From positions 248,001 through 312,000 of the forward strand of contig CAVPWR010000008.1 in assembly GCA_963709555.1 (NCBI GenBank): a stretch of 64,000 nt of DNA, given 5' to 3'. The position numbers and the translations under genes are program-made. This DNA is from Sulfurisoma sp963709555 (GTDB lineage: Bacteria > Pseudomonadota > Gammaproteobacteria > Burkholderiales > Rhodocyclaceae). Every line of letters starts with the position of its first letter. Positions within the stretch are counted from its first letter, which is position 1. The notes beneath the pieces were generated by a model. That model worked only from the letters and a program-made list of their open reading frames with translations. It had not been told where the DNA came from and made no database searches. Below are positions 53,593 through 61,462 of the stretch, piece by piece.

Positions 53593-55302
53593 ATGCAGTT
53601 AACTGGCGCAGAAATTGTAATCAGGTGCCTCCAGGAAGAAAAGGTCGAATTCGTTTTCGGCTATCCCGGCGGCTCGGTGTTGTATATCTACGACGAGTTG
53701 TTCAAGCAGGACCAGTTCAAGCACATCCTGGTTCGCCATGAGCAGGCGGCGGTCCATGCGGCCGATGCCTACTCGCGCTCATCGCAGAAGGTGGGCGTGT
53801 GCATGGTCACTTCCGGTCCGGGCGTGACCAACGCCGTGACCGGCATTGCCACCGCCTACATGGACTCGATTCCGCTGGTGGTGATCACCGGCCAGGTGCC
53901 CACGGCCTATATCGGCCAGGACGCCTTCCAGGAAGCCGACACCGTCGGCATCACGCGCCCCTGCGTCAAGCACAACTTCCTGGTCAAGGACGTCAAGGAC
54001 CTCGCCGTCACCATCAAGAAGGCCTTTTACCTGGCCAGGACCGGCCGGCCGGGCCCGGTGCTGGTCGATATTCCCAAGGACATAACGAGCCACAAGTGCG
54101 ACTTCCACTATCCGAAGTCGATCTCGATGCGCTCTTACAACCCGGTGGTCAAGGGGCATTCGGGGCAGATCAAGAAGGCCGTGCAGCTCCTGCTCGAGGC
54201 CAAGCGGCCGATGATTTATGCCGGCGGCGGCGTGATCCTCTCCGATGCGGCGGACAAGCTGACCAAGGTCACGCGCATGTTGGGCTTCCCCATCACCCAG
54301 ACGCTGATGGGCCTCGGCGGCTATCCGGCGACCGATGGTCAGTCGCTCGGCATGCTCGGCATGCACGGCACCTATGAGGCCAACATGGCGATGCAGCACT
54401 GCGACGTGCTGCTGGCGGTGGGCGCGCGTTTCGACGACCGTGTCATCGGCAACCCCGCGCATTTCGGCCAGGTGGCGCGCAAGATCATCCACATCGACAT
54501 CGACCCCTCGTCGATTTCCAAGCGGGTGAAGGTGGATGTGCCGATCGTCGGCAATGTGCCCGACGTGCTCGATGAAATCATCAAGCTGCTCGAGGCGGCT
54601 GCAGCCGCGCCTGATGCCAAGGGACTGGCGTCCTGGTGGAAGCAGATCGACGAGTGGCGCGGCAAGAACTCGTTGCAGTACAAGCAGGGCAGCGATCTCA
54701 TCATGCCCCAGTACGTGGTCGAAAAGCTCTACGAAGTGACGGGCGGCGACGCCTTCGTCACGTCGGACGTCGGCCAGCACCAGATGTGGGCGGCCCAGTA
54801 TTACAAGTTCGACAAGCCGCGGCGCTGGATCAACTCGGGCGGACTCGGCACCATGGGCTTCGGCCTGCCGGCGGCGATGGGCGTGCGTTTTGCCAATCCG
54901 AAGGCGACCGTCGCGTGCGTAACGGGCGAGGCTTCGATCCAGATGTGCATCCAGGAATTGTCGACCTGCAAGCAGTATCGTTTGCCGATCAAGATCGTCA
55001 ACCTCAACAATGGCTATCTCGGCATGGTTCGCCAGTGGCAGCAGATGTTCCACGGCAACCGCTACTCGGAATCCTATGTCGACGCACTGCCAGACTTCGT
55101 CAAGCTGGCCGAGGCCTACGGCCACGTCGGCCTGAAAATCGAGAAGCCGGCAGACGTGGAGCCGGCCCTGCGCGAAGCCTTCGTCAAACACAAGAACGAA
55201 CTCGTCTTCCTCGACATCCTGACCGACCCGACTGCCAACGTCTTCCCCATGGTTGCCGGCGGCAAGGGCCTGTCGGAAATGATCCTGGCGGAGGATCTGT
55301 AA
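53593..55302 (+). CDS. ilvB: Acetolactate synthase large (catalytic) subunit
   Basis: A 569-residue thiamine-diphosphate enzyme of valine/leucine/isoleucine synthesis. Conserved parts are the catalytic glutamate in VRHEQAAVHAADAY, FAD-region GMHGTYEANMAMQHCDVLL, and the ThDP pocket NSGGLGTMGFGLPAAMGV. The ThDP-metal motif, usually GDGS..NN, reads GEASIQM...NLNNGYLG; Glu in place of Asp is common in betaproteobacterial IlvB, the Ala is less usual. ATG 53593 fits the known N-terminus MQLTGAEIVIRCLQEE. ilvH starts 2 bases after the stop. Confidence 0.96.
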   Translation: MQLTGAEIVIRCLQEEKVEFVFGYPGGSVLYIYDELFKQDQFKHILVRHEQAAVHAADAYSRSSQKVGVCMVTSGPGVTNAVTGIATAYMDSIPLVVITGQVPTAYIGQDAFQEADTVGITRPCVKHNFLVKDVKDLAVTIKKAFYLARTGRPGPVLVDIPKDITSHKCDFHYPKSISMRSYNPVVKGHSGQIKKAVQLLLEAKRPMIYAGGGVILSDAADKLTKVTRMLGFPITQTLMGLGGYPATDGQSLGMLGMHGTYEANMAMQHCDVLLAVGARFDDRVIGNPAHFGQVARKIIHIDIDPSSISKRVKVDVPIVGNVPDVLDEIIKLLEAAAAAPDAKGLASWWKQIDEWRGKNSLQYKQGSDLIMPQYVVEKLYEVTGGDAFVTSDVGQHQMWAAQYYKFDKPRRWINSGGLGTMGFGLPAAMGVRFANPKATVACVTGEASIQMCIQELSTCKQYRLPIKIVNLNNGYLGMVRQWQQMFHGNRYSESYVDALPDFVKLAEAYGHVGLKIEKPADVEPALREAFVKHKNELVFLDILTDPTANVFPMVAGGKGLSEMILAEDL

Positions 55303-55304
55303 TC

Positions 55305-55796
55305 ATGCGCCATATCATTTCCATTCTCATCGAAAACGAATCCGGCGCGCTGTCGCGCGTGTCGGGCCTGTTCTCGGCCCGCGGCTACAACATCGAGTCG
55401 CTGACAGTGGCGCCGACCGAAGACGCCTCGCTGTCGCGCATGACCATCGTCAGCATCGGTTCCGACGAAGTCATCGAACAGATCACCAAGCAGCTCAACA
55501 AGCTGATCGACGTGGTCAAGGTGGTCGACCTGTCGGAGGCGCCGCACATCGAGCGCGAGCTGATGCTGGTCAAGGTGCGTGCCACCGGCAAGGACCGCGA
55601 GGAGATGAAGCGCGTCGCCGACATCTTCCGTGGCCGCATCATCGATGTCACCGAGTCGTCCTACGTCATCGAACTGACCGGTAACGGCGCCAAGCTCGAT
55701 GCCTTCCTCGCGGCCATCGACGGTTCGCTGGTGCTGGAGACCGTGCGTACCGGTGTTTGCGGCGTCGGCCGCGGCGACCGCATTCTCAAAGCCTGA
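55305..55796 (+). CDS. ilvH: Acetolactate synthase small (regulatory) subunit
   Basis: A 163-residue protein with the N-terminal ACT domain (HIISILIENESGALSRVSGL and GYNIESLTVAPTED) that binds valine for feedback control, and the C-terminal ACT-like half (DIFRGRIIDVTESSYVIEL). It activates IlvB. Between its stop and ilvC lies one short REP-like copy. Confidence 0.96.
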   Translation: MRHIISILIENESGALSRVSGLFSARGYNIESLTVAPTEDASLSRMTIVSIGSDEVIEQITKQLNKLIDVVKVVDLSEAPHIERELMLVKVRATGKDREEMKRVADIFRGRIIDVTESSYVIELTGNGAKLDAFLAAIDGSLVLETVRTGVCGVGRGDRILKA

Positions 55797-55818
55797 TTCA
55801 TTATTTGCCGCCAGCCCG

Positions 55819-55842
55819 AAAAGTCGGCGCTGGCGGCACGCC
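55819..55842. repeat. Short REP-like repeat between ilvH and ilvC
   Basis: AAAAGTCGGCGCTGGCGGCA continuing CGCC, plus orientation. It ends 22 bases before the ilvC ATG within what is probably one operon. Confidence 0.8.
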
Positions 55843-55864
55843 ATTTCCATTAAGGGGAACACTC

Positions 55865-56881
55865 ATGAAAGTCTATTACGACAAGGACGCCGACCTGTCG
55901 CTGATCAAGGGCAAAAAGGTCACCATCGTTGGTTACGGCTCGCAGGGCCACGCCCACGCCCAGAACCTCAAGGACTCCGGTGTCAAGGTCACGGTCGGCC
56001 TGCGCAAGGACGGCGCCTCCTGGTCCAAGGCCCAAAAGGCCGGTCTCAAGGTCGAGGAAGTCGGCAAGGCGGTCAAGGGCGCCGATGTCGTCATGATCCT
56101 GCTGCCCGACGAAACTATCGCCGCCGTCTATTACGGCGAGGTCGAACCCAACCTCAAGAAGGGCGCGGCGCTGGCCTTTGCCCATGGCTTCAATGTCCAT
56201 TACAACCAGGTGATGCCGCGCGAGGACGTCGACGTCATCATGATCGCGCCCAAGGGTCCGGGCCACACCGTGCGTTCCGAATACCAGCGTGGCGGCGGCG
56301 TGCCCTCGTTGATTGCCGTCTACCAGGACAAGTCGGGCAAGGCCAAGGACATCGCGCTGTCGTACGCCGCGGCCAACGGCGGCACCAAGGGCGGCGTGAT
56401 CGAGACCAGCTTCCGCGAAGAAACCGAGACCGACCTCTTCGGCGAACAGGCCGTCCTCTGTGGCGGTCTGGTCGAGCTGATCAAGGCCGGCTACGAGACG
56501 CTGACCGACGCCGGCTATGCGCCCGAGATGGCCTATTTCGAGTGCCTGCACGAGGTCAAGTTGATCGTCGACCTCATCTTCCAGGGTGGCATCGCCAACA
56601 TGAATTACTCGATCTCCAACAACGCGGAGTATGGCGAGTACGTCACCGGCCCGCGCGTCATCGGCCCCGAGGCGCGCGCCGCGATGAAGGAGGCGCTGGC
56701 CAACATCCAGAATGGCGAGTATGCCAAGCGCTTCATCCTCGAGGGCCGTACCAACTACCCCGAGATGACTGCCCGCCGCCGCTTGACGGCCGAGCATTCG
56801 ATCGAGCAGGTTGGCGGCAAGCTGCGCGACATGATGCCGTGGATCAATGCCAAGGCACTCGTCGACAAATCGAAGAACTGA
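55865..56881 (+). CDS. ilvC: Ketol-acid reductoisomerase
   Basis: A 338-residue class I enzyme converting acetolactate to dihydroxy-isovalerate with NADPH and Mg2+. The nucleotide site is GYGSQGHAHAQNLKDSG. The metal-binding KARI domain includes EETETDLFGEQAVLCGG and YFECLHEVKLIVDLIFQGG. ATG 55865 is preceded by AAGGGGAAC. Length is typical for the short class. Follows ilvBH. Confidence 0.97.
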   Translation: MKVYYDKDADLSLIKGKKVTIVGYGSQGHAHAQNLKDSGVKVTVGLRKDGASWSKAQKAGLKVEEVGKAVKGADVVMILLPDETIAAVYYGEVEPNLKKGAALAFAHGFNVHYNQVMPREDVDVIMIAPKGPGHTVRSEYQRGGGVPSLIAVYQDKSGKAKDIALSYAAANGGTKGGVIETSFREETETDLFGEQAVLCGGLVELIKAGYETLTDAGYAPEMAYFECLHEVKLIVDLIFQGGIANMNYSISNNAEYGEYVTGPRVIGPEARAAMKEALANIQNGEYAKRFILEGRTNYPEMTARRRLTAEHSIEQVGGKLRDMMPWINAKALVDKSKN

Positions 56882-56882
56882 T

Positions 56883-57527
56883 TTGAGCAACTATCCCCAC
56901 CCCATCATCGCCCGGGAAGGCTGGCCCTTCCTCGGCGGTGCGGCTGCTGCTGCCGTCCTTGTGCATGCCCTGGCGGGATTCGCCTGGGCGTTGCCGCTGT
57001 GGATCATCGCGCTGTTCGTGCTGCAGTTCTTCCGCGATCCGTCGCGCGAGGTGCCAGGCGACGCCAAGAGCGTGCTGTCGCCCGCCGACGGCCGCATCGT
57101 CGCCATCGAACCGGTGCGCGACCCGTGGCTGGAGCGCGACTGTCTCAAGATCAGCGTGTTCATGAACGTGTTCAACGTCCATTCGAACCGCAGTCCGGTC
57201 GATGGCGAGGTCAGGCAGCGCTGGTATCACCCGGGCAAGTTCGTCAATGCCGACCTCGACAAGGCCTCGACCGAGAACGAGCGCAACGCGCTGCATATCC
57301 GGGCGAACACCGGCCATGACATCACCTGCGTGCAGGTCGCGGGCCTGATCGCGCGGCGCATCCTCTGCTACGTCGAGGCTGGTGCGCAGTTGGCGCGGGG
57401 CCAGCGCTACGGCTTCATCCGCTTCGGTTCCCGGGTCGATCTCTATCTGCCGACCGACGTGCGGGTCAAGGTGGTCATCGGCGAGAAAGTCAGCGCCACC
57501 AGCACCATTCTCGCCGAACTGCCCTGA
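56883..57527 (+). CDS. psd: Phosphatidylserine decarboxylase proenzyme
   Basis: A 214-residue short-type (archaeal/PsdB-like) decarboxylase that makes phosphatidylethanolamine. The self-cleavage site is in RFGSRVDLYLP (Gly-Ser, forming the pyruvoyl group). The membrane-associated helix near the N-terminus (LPLWIIALFVLQFFRDPSR) and the core ISVFMNVFNVHSNRSPVDG are typical. I chose a TTG start at 56883 (SNYPHPIIAREGWPF follows), 1 base after the ilvC stop, because no ATG fits the known N-terminus; the ATG at 56847 would read through ilvC. Confidence 0.93.
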   Translation: MSNYPHPIIAREGWPFLGGAAAAAVLVHALAGFAWALPLWIIALFVLQFFRDPSREVPGDAKSVLSPADGRIVAIEPVRDPWLERDCLKISVFMNVFNVHSNRSPVDGEVRQRWYHPGKFVNADLDKASTENERNALHIRANTGHDITCVQVAGLIARRILCYVEAGAQLARGQRYGFIRFGSRVDLYLPTDVRVKVVIGEKVSATSTILAELP

Positions 57528-57588
57528 TCGTCCCGCTGCGTCCGGCGGCGGCTACAATAGGCAGGTCGTCCACTCTATTTCGCAAGCC

Positions 57589-58356
57589 ATGTCGGCACTC
57601 CGACCCCGCAAGGCGCTGATGAACCCGGATCTGCGCCGGCGCGGAATCTACATCCTGCCCAACCTGCTGACGACGGCCGCGCTGTTTGCCGGTTTCTTCG
57701 CCATCGTCCAGGCCATGAACCAGCGCTTCGAACTCGCGGCGGTGGCGATTTTCATCGCCATGGTGTTCGATGGCCTCGACGGCCGCGTGGCGCGACTGAC
57801 GCGCACGCAGAGCGCCTTCGGCGCCGAATACGATTCCCTCTCCGACATGGTCTCGTTCGGCGCTGCCCCGGCGCTGGTCATCTACGAGTGGGCGCTGCGC
57901 GGCATGGGCAAGCTGGGCTGGGCTGCAGCTTTCATCTATTGTGCCGGAGCCGCGCTGCGGCTGGCGCGCTTCAACACCAATCTCGAAGTCGTAGACAAGC
58001 GCTACTTCCAGGGCATGCCGAGCCCTGCCGCTGCTGCGCTGATCGCCGGTCTGGTCTGGGTGACACTCGATGCGGGTTTCTCAGGCGAGGAAGTCCGCTG
58101 GTATGCCTGCGTGCTGACCATCTTTGCTGGCCTGACCATGGTCAGCAACATCCGCTACTGGTCGGGCAAGGACATCAACCTGCGCAAGAGCGTGCCCTTC
58201 GTCATGGTGGCCGCGGTGGCGCTGGGCTTCGCGCTGATTTCGAGCTATCCGCCCGGGGTGCTGTTCGCCCTGTTTCTTGCCTATGCCATGTCCGGCTATG
58301 TCATAGCTTTTGTCGATTGGCTCAATAGGCGCAAGAGACTTGCGCGCACCGAATAG
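57589..58356 (+). CDS. pssA: CDP-diacylglycerol-serine O-phosphatidyltransferase
   Basis: A 255-residue membrane enzyme of the CDP-alcohol phosphatidyltransferase family with the metal motif DGLDGRVAR...EYDSLSDMVSFG (D-x2-DG-x2-AR-x8-G-x3-D-x3-D). It has about eight hydrophobic segments, including PNLLTTAALFAGFFAIVQA and VVAVALGFALISSYPPG-like helices. It produces the phosphatidylserine that Psd decarboxylates, matching the adjacent psd gene. Start 57589 removes psd-overlapping residues. Confidence 0.94.
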   Translation: MSALRPRKALMNPDLRRRGIYILPNLLTTAALFAGFFAIVQAMNQRFELAAVAIFIAMVFDGLDGRVARLTRTQSAFGAEYDSLSDMVSFGAAPALVIYEWALRGMGKLGWAAAFIYCAGAALRLARFNTNLEVVDKRYFQGMPSPAAAALIAGLVWVTLDAGFSGEEVRWYACVLTIFAGLTMVSNIRYWSGKDINLRKSVPFVMVAAVALGFALISSYPPGVLFALFLAYAMSGYVIAFVDWLNRRKRLARTE

Positions 58357-58373
58357 TCTGATATAGTCGAGCC

Positions 58374-58481
58374 ATGATTGCGATAATGGCCTTCTCTGCT
58401 GCGTTTCTGATCCTCTCCGGCCTGCTGCTCAAGCGCGCGCTACGCGCCAAGGCACAGCCGCTGCTGCGCCGCGCGCGCTAG
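58374..58481 (+). CDS. Possible 35-aa single-span membrane peptide
   Basis: The ORF reads MIAIMAFSAAFLILSGLLLK then a basic tail RALRAKAQPLLRRAR. One helix followed by many Arg is a plausible small inner-membrane protein. It lies between pssA and leuA, 17 bases after the pssA stop. The upstream region (TATAGTCGAGCC) lacks a clear ribosome site. Only conservation could prove it; confidence is low. Confidence 0.35.
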   Translation: MIAIMAFSAAFLILSGLLLKRALRAKAQPLLRRAR

Positions 58482-58568
58482 CACACCCTTCCCCCACAAT
58501 TCGAGCAGCATGCGCCGGGCGGCACCAGCCCCCGGAAGGCACAACCGTATCCATCCCCTCGGGAGACG

Positions 58569-60104
58569 ATGATGGCAAAAGAACACTTGGTGATTTTCGA
58601 CACGACCTTGCGCGACGGCGAACAGAGCCCCGGCGCGTCGATGACAAAGGAAGAGAAGGTGCGCATCGCGCGCCAGCTGGAGCGCATGCGTGTCGACGTG
58701 ATCGAAGCCGGCTTTCCTGCCGCATCCCCGGGCGACTTCGACGCCGTCAAGGCTGTCGCCGAGGCGATCAAGGACTCTACCGTCTGCGGCCTGGCCCGAG
58801 CCAACGAGAACGACATCCGTCGCGCCGGCGAGGCGATCAAGCCCGCCAGTTCCGGCCGCATCCATACCTTCATCGCCACCAGCCCCATCCACATGAAGAT
58901 GAAGCTGCGCATGGAGCCCGATCAGGTGCTGGAGCAGGCGGTGAAGGCCGTGCAATGGGCGCGGCAATACACCGACAACGTCGAGTTCTCTCCCGAGGAC
59001 GGCGGCCGCTCCGATGTCGATTTTCTCTGCCGCGTGCTCGAGGCGGTGATCAACGCCGGTGCCCGCACGCTCAACATTCCCGACACCGTCGGCTACAACC
59101 TGCCTTCGGTCTGGGGCGGCCTGTTCAAGACCTTGCGCGAGCGCGTGCCCAACGCCGACAAGGCAATCTGGTCCACCCACTGCCACAACGACCTGGGCAT
59201 GGCCGTCGCAAACTCCCTCGCCGCCGTGCAGAACGGAGCGCGCCAGGTCGAATGCACCATCAATGGCCTGGGCGAGCGTGCCGGCAACGCGGCGCTTGAA
59301 GAAATCGTCATGGCGGTCCGCACCCGCGGCGACCTTTTCACCTGCGATACGCGCATCGACGCGACGCAGATCGTGCCCGCATCGAAACTGGTGTCGCAGA
59401 TCACCGGTTACCCGGTGCAGCCGAACAAGGCCGTCGTCGGTGCCAACGCCTTCGCCCACGAGTCTGGCATCCACCAGGACGGAGTGCTCAAGCACCGCGA
59501 GACCTACGAGATCATGCGCGCCGAGGACGTGGGCTGGACCACCAACAGGCTGACATTGGGCAAGCTTTCGGGCCGCAACGCCTTCAAGAGTCGGCTTAAG
59601 GAACTCGGCATCGACATGGCGAGTGAGGATGCGCTGAATGCCGCCTTCGCCCGCTTCAAGGAACTCGCCGACAAGAAGCGGGAGATTTTCGACGAGGATA
59701 TCTATGCTTTGGTCGGCGACGACGGTGTTCCACCCGAATACATCCGGCTGGTGTCGTCGATGTTCCATTCGGAAACCGGCGAAGCGCCCCAGGCCAAGCT
59801 CACACTGTCGGTCGGCGGCGAGGAGCGTGCGTCTTCGTCGTCCGGTAGCGGACCGGTCGATGCCACCTTCAAGGCCATCGAAAGCGTTATTCCCAGCGGT
59901 GCCGAGCTGCTGCTCTATTCCGTCAATGCCATCACCACCGGTACCGACGCGCAGGGCGAGGTGACCGTGCGGCTATCCAAGGAGGGACGGATTGTGAACG
60001 GGCAGGGCGCCGACACCGACATCGTCGTGGCCTCGGCCAAGGCCTACATCAACGCGCTCAACAAGCTGCACGCCGGCGGCGAGAGGCTCAATCCGCAGCT
60101 GTAG
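58569..60104 (+). CDS. leuA: 2-isopropylmalate synthase
   Basis: A 511-residue enzyme starting leucine synthesis from 2-ketoisovalerate and acetyl-CoA. Signature motifs are FDTTLRDGEQSPGASMT (metal and substrate site near residue 10), STHCHNDLGMAVAN (the HxH metal ligands) and GLGERAGNAALEEIVMA. The C-terminal LeuA regulatory domain with feedback-site region starts near residue 390. GGGAGACG precedes the ATG. It completes the branched-chain set begun by ilvBHC. It overlaps the convergent DUF2069 gene by 17 bases. Confidence 0.97.
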   Translation: MMAKEHLVIFDTTLRDGEQSPGASMTKEEKVRIARQLERMRVDVIEAGFPAASPGDFDAVKAVAEAIKDSTVCGLARANENDIRRAGEAIKPASSGRIHTFIATSPIHMKMKLRMEPDQVLEQAVKAVQWARQYTDNVEFSPEDGGRSDVDFLCRVLEAVINAGARTLNIPDTVGYNLPSVWGGLFKTLRERVPNADKAIWSTHCHNDLGMAVANSLAAVQNGARQVECTINGLGERAGNAALEEIVMAVRTRGDLFTCDTRIDATQIVPASKLVSQITGYPVQPNKAVVGANAFAHESGIHQDGVLKHRETYEIMRAEDVGWTTNRLTLGKLSGRNAFKSRLKELGIDMASEDALNAAFARFKELADKKREIFDEDIYALVGDDGVPPEYIRLVSSMFHSETGEAPQAKLTLSVGGEERASSSSGSGPVDATFKAIESVIPSGAELLLYSVNAITTGTDAQGEVTVRLSKEGRIVNGQGADTDIVVASAKAYINALNKLHAGGERLNPQL

Positions 60105-60495
60105 TGCCGGCTGAAGGACGGGTAACGCGGGCATAGAAGACGGTGGCGACGAAAAATGCTGTCGCCAGCAGCACTTCAATGCCCGCCATCACGCGCATCG
60201 GTCCGCTGTCCGTCGTCGCGCGGACGAGGCCTTCGGCCAGATAGGCGAGGATCAGCAGCGATGCCCACTGGTGGGTATAGCGCCGGCCATGCAGGATGCC
60301 GAAGAGCGGGGCCAGCAGCGGCAGCGTCTTCAGCACCAGCCACGAGCCGCCCGGCTTGAGTGGTGCCAGCCGCAATTCCCAGGCCAGGCACAGGGCGATC
60401 AGGGCGATCAGGCTGATGCTGGCGGCGAGGTTGGCGAGCTTGGCACGGCGGGGGAGGGCAGAAAAGTCGGCGCTGGCGGTACGGCGATCGGACAT
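60088..60495 (-). CDS. DUF2069 membrane protein
   Basis: A 135-residue protein with four hydrophobic segments (LAASISLIALIALCLAWEL, LVLKTLPLLAPLFGILHG, WASLLILAYLAEGLVRAT and VLLATAFFVATVFYARV), the DUF2069 pattern, including GRRYTHQW. The role is unknown. The N-terminal RRTASADFSALPRR is encoded by a short REP-like copy, so the element supplies part of the start of the protein. It is divergent from the YihY-type gene. Confidence 0.82.
   Translation of the reverse strand: MSDRRTASADFSALPRRAKLANLAASISLIALIALCLAWELRLAPLKPGGSWLVLKTLPLLAPLFGILHGRRYTHQWASLLILAYLAEGLVRATTDSGPMRVMAGIEVLLATAFFVATVFYARVTRPSAGTTAAD
60462..60485. repeat. Short REP-like repeat in the DUF2069 5' coding end
   Basis: AAAAGTCGGCGCTGGCGGTA continuing CGGC; same orientation as the copies at 16335 and 55819. 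Confidence 0.8.
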
Positions 60496-60531
60496 CACAT
60501 TCGAGCCTTCGATACAATGCGGTCGATTATA

Positions 60532-60612
60532 TGGCCCCCCACGCTCGCAAACCCGGCTCGCTGCCCCCCCACTGGGGGCGCATGCCTCCTTGCGACGGCC
60601 CGGCGGAGGCAT
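60532..60612 (+). repeat. Large intergenic repeat upstream of the YihY-type gene, copy 4
   Basis: ATGGCCCCCCACGCTCGCAA near the start, CCCCCCCACTGGGGGCGCATG hairpin, CCTCCTTGCGACGG, ending GGCGGAGGCATG. The GGAGG is the ribosome site of the next gene. Nearly the same as the copy at 38093. Confidence 0.8.
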
Positions 60613-61462
60613 GATGCGCTGGATTCTCGCCCCCTTCCGCCTGGTCGCCAGCGTCGTGCGCCGCTTTAGCGCTGAACGCTGCGCGCAGACTGCCGCAGCC
60701 CTGTCCTTTGCCACCCTGCTCGGGCTGGTGCCGATGTTCGCGGTCGGCGCCGTCCTCATCTCCAACCTGCCGTTCGGCAGCGGGCTGGGCACCGCGCTGG
60801 AAAAATTCCTGCTGACCAACCTGCTGCCGGACAAGGCCGGCGCGGTGATCGCCAAGTATGTCGGACAGTTCGCCCATCGTGCCGAACGCGTCACGCTGAT
60901 TGGTGGTCTGTTTCTCGGCATCACGGCGCTGATCCAGATGCTCACCATCGAGCATGCCTTCAACGCCATCTGGAAGGTGAAGGCGGCGCGGCCCTTCCTG
61001 CGGCGCCTGGTCATGCACCTCGCGGCGCTGCTGGTAGGGCCGCTGGTTTTCGGCGGCAGCCTCGTCGCCATCACATATCTCGCCAGTGTTTCGTTCGGCC
61101 TGGTGGACGAACCCCGGTGGGTCAACACCCTGTTCTTCAAGGTCGTCCCATTCCTGGTCATGACGGTATTGTTCGCGCTGGTGTATTGGGCCGTGCCCAA
61201 CCGGTCGATACGCCCTGCCCATGCAGCAACGGGCGGATTGCTCGCCGCCGCCGGCTTTACCCTGATGCAGCGCCTGTTCAGCCTTTATGTGGCGAAGCTG
61301 CCGACTTACACGGTGGTCTACGGCGCTTTTGCGGCGATGCCGGTCTTCCTGGTCTGGCTTTCCGCCTCATGGGGCATCATTCTCATCGGTGCCCTGGTCA
61401 CGGCAGAACTACCCCATGTCCTGGCAGGGACTAGAGGCCCGAAGGCGAAAAGTCGCGGGTGA
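60611..61462 (+). CDS. YihY/UPF0761 (BrkB-like) integral membrane protein
   Basis: A 283-residue protein with six hydrophobic segments and the family motifs QTAAALSFATLLGLVPMFAV, IEHAFNAIWKV, FSLYVAKLPTYTVVYGAFAA and VFLVWLSASWGIILIGA. It was once called RNase BN but the family has no proven nuclease activity. Start 60611 follows GGAGGC from the intergenic repeat. The 3' end overlaps the convergent gene by 32 bases. Confidence 0.9.
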   Translation: MMRWILAPFRLVASVVRRFSAERCAQTAAALSFATLLGLVPMFAVGAVLISNLPFGSGLGTALEKFLLTNLLPDKAGAVIAKYVGQFAHRAERVTLIGGLFLGITALIQMLTIEHAFNAIWKVKAARPFLRRLVMHLAALLVGPLVFGGSLVAITYLASVSFGLVDEPRWVNTLFFKVVPFLVMTVLFALVYWAVPNRSIRPAHAATGGLLAAAGFTLMQRLFSLYVAKLPTYTVVYGAFAAMPVFLVWLSASWGIILIGALVTAELPHVLAGTRGPKAKSRG

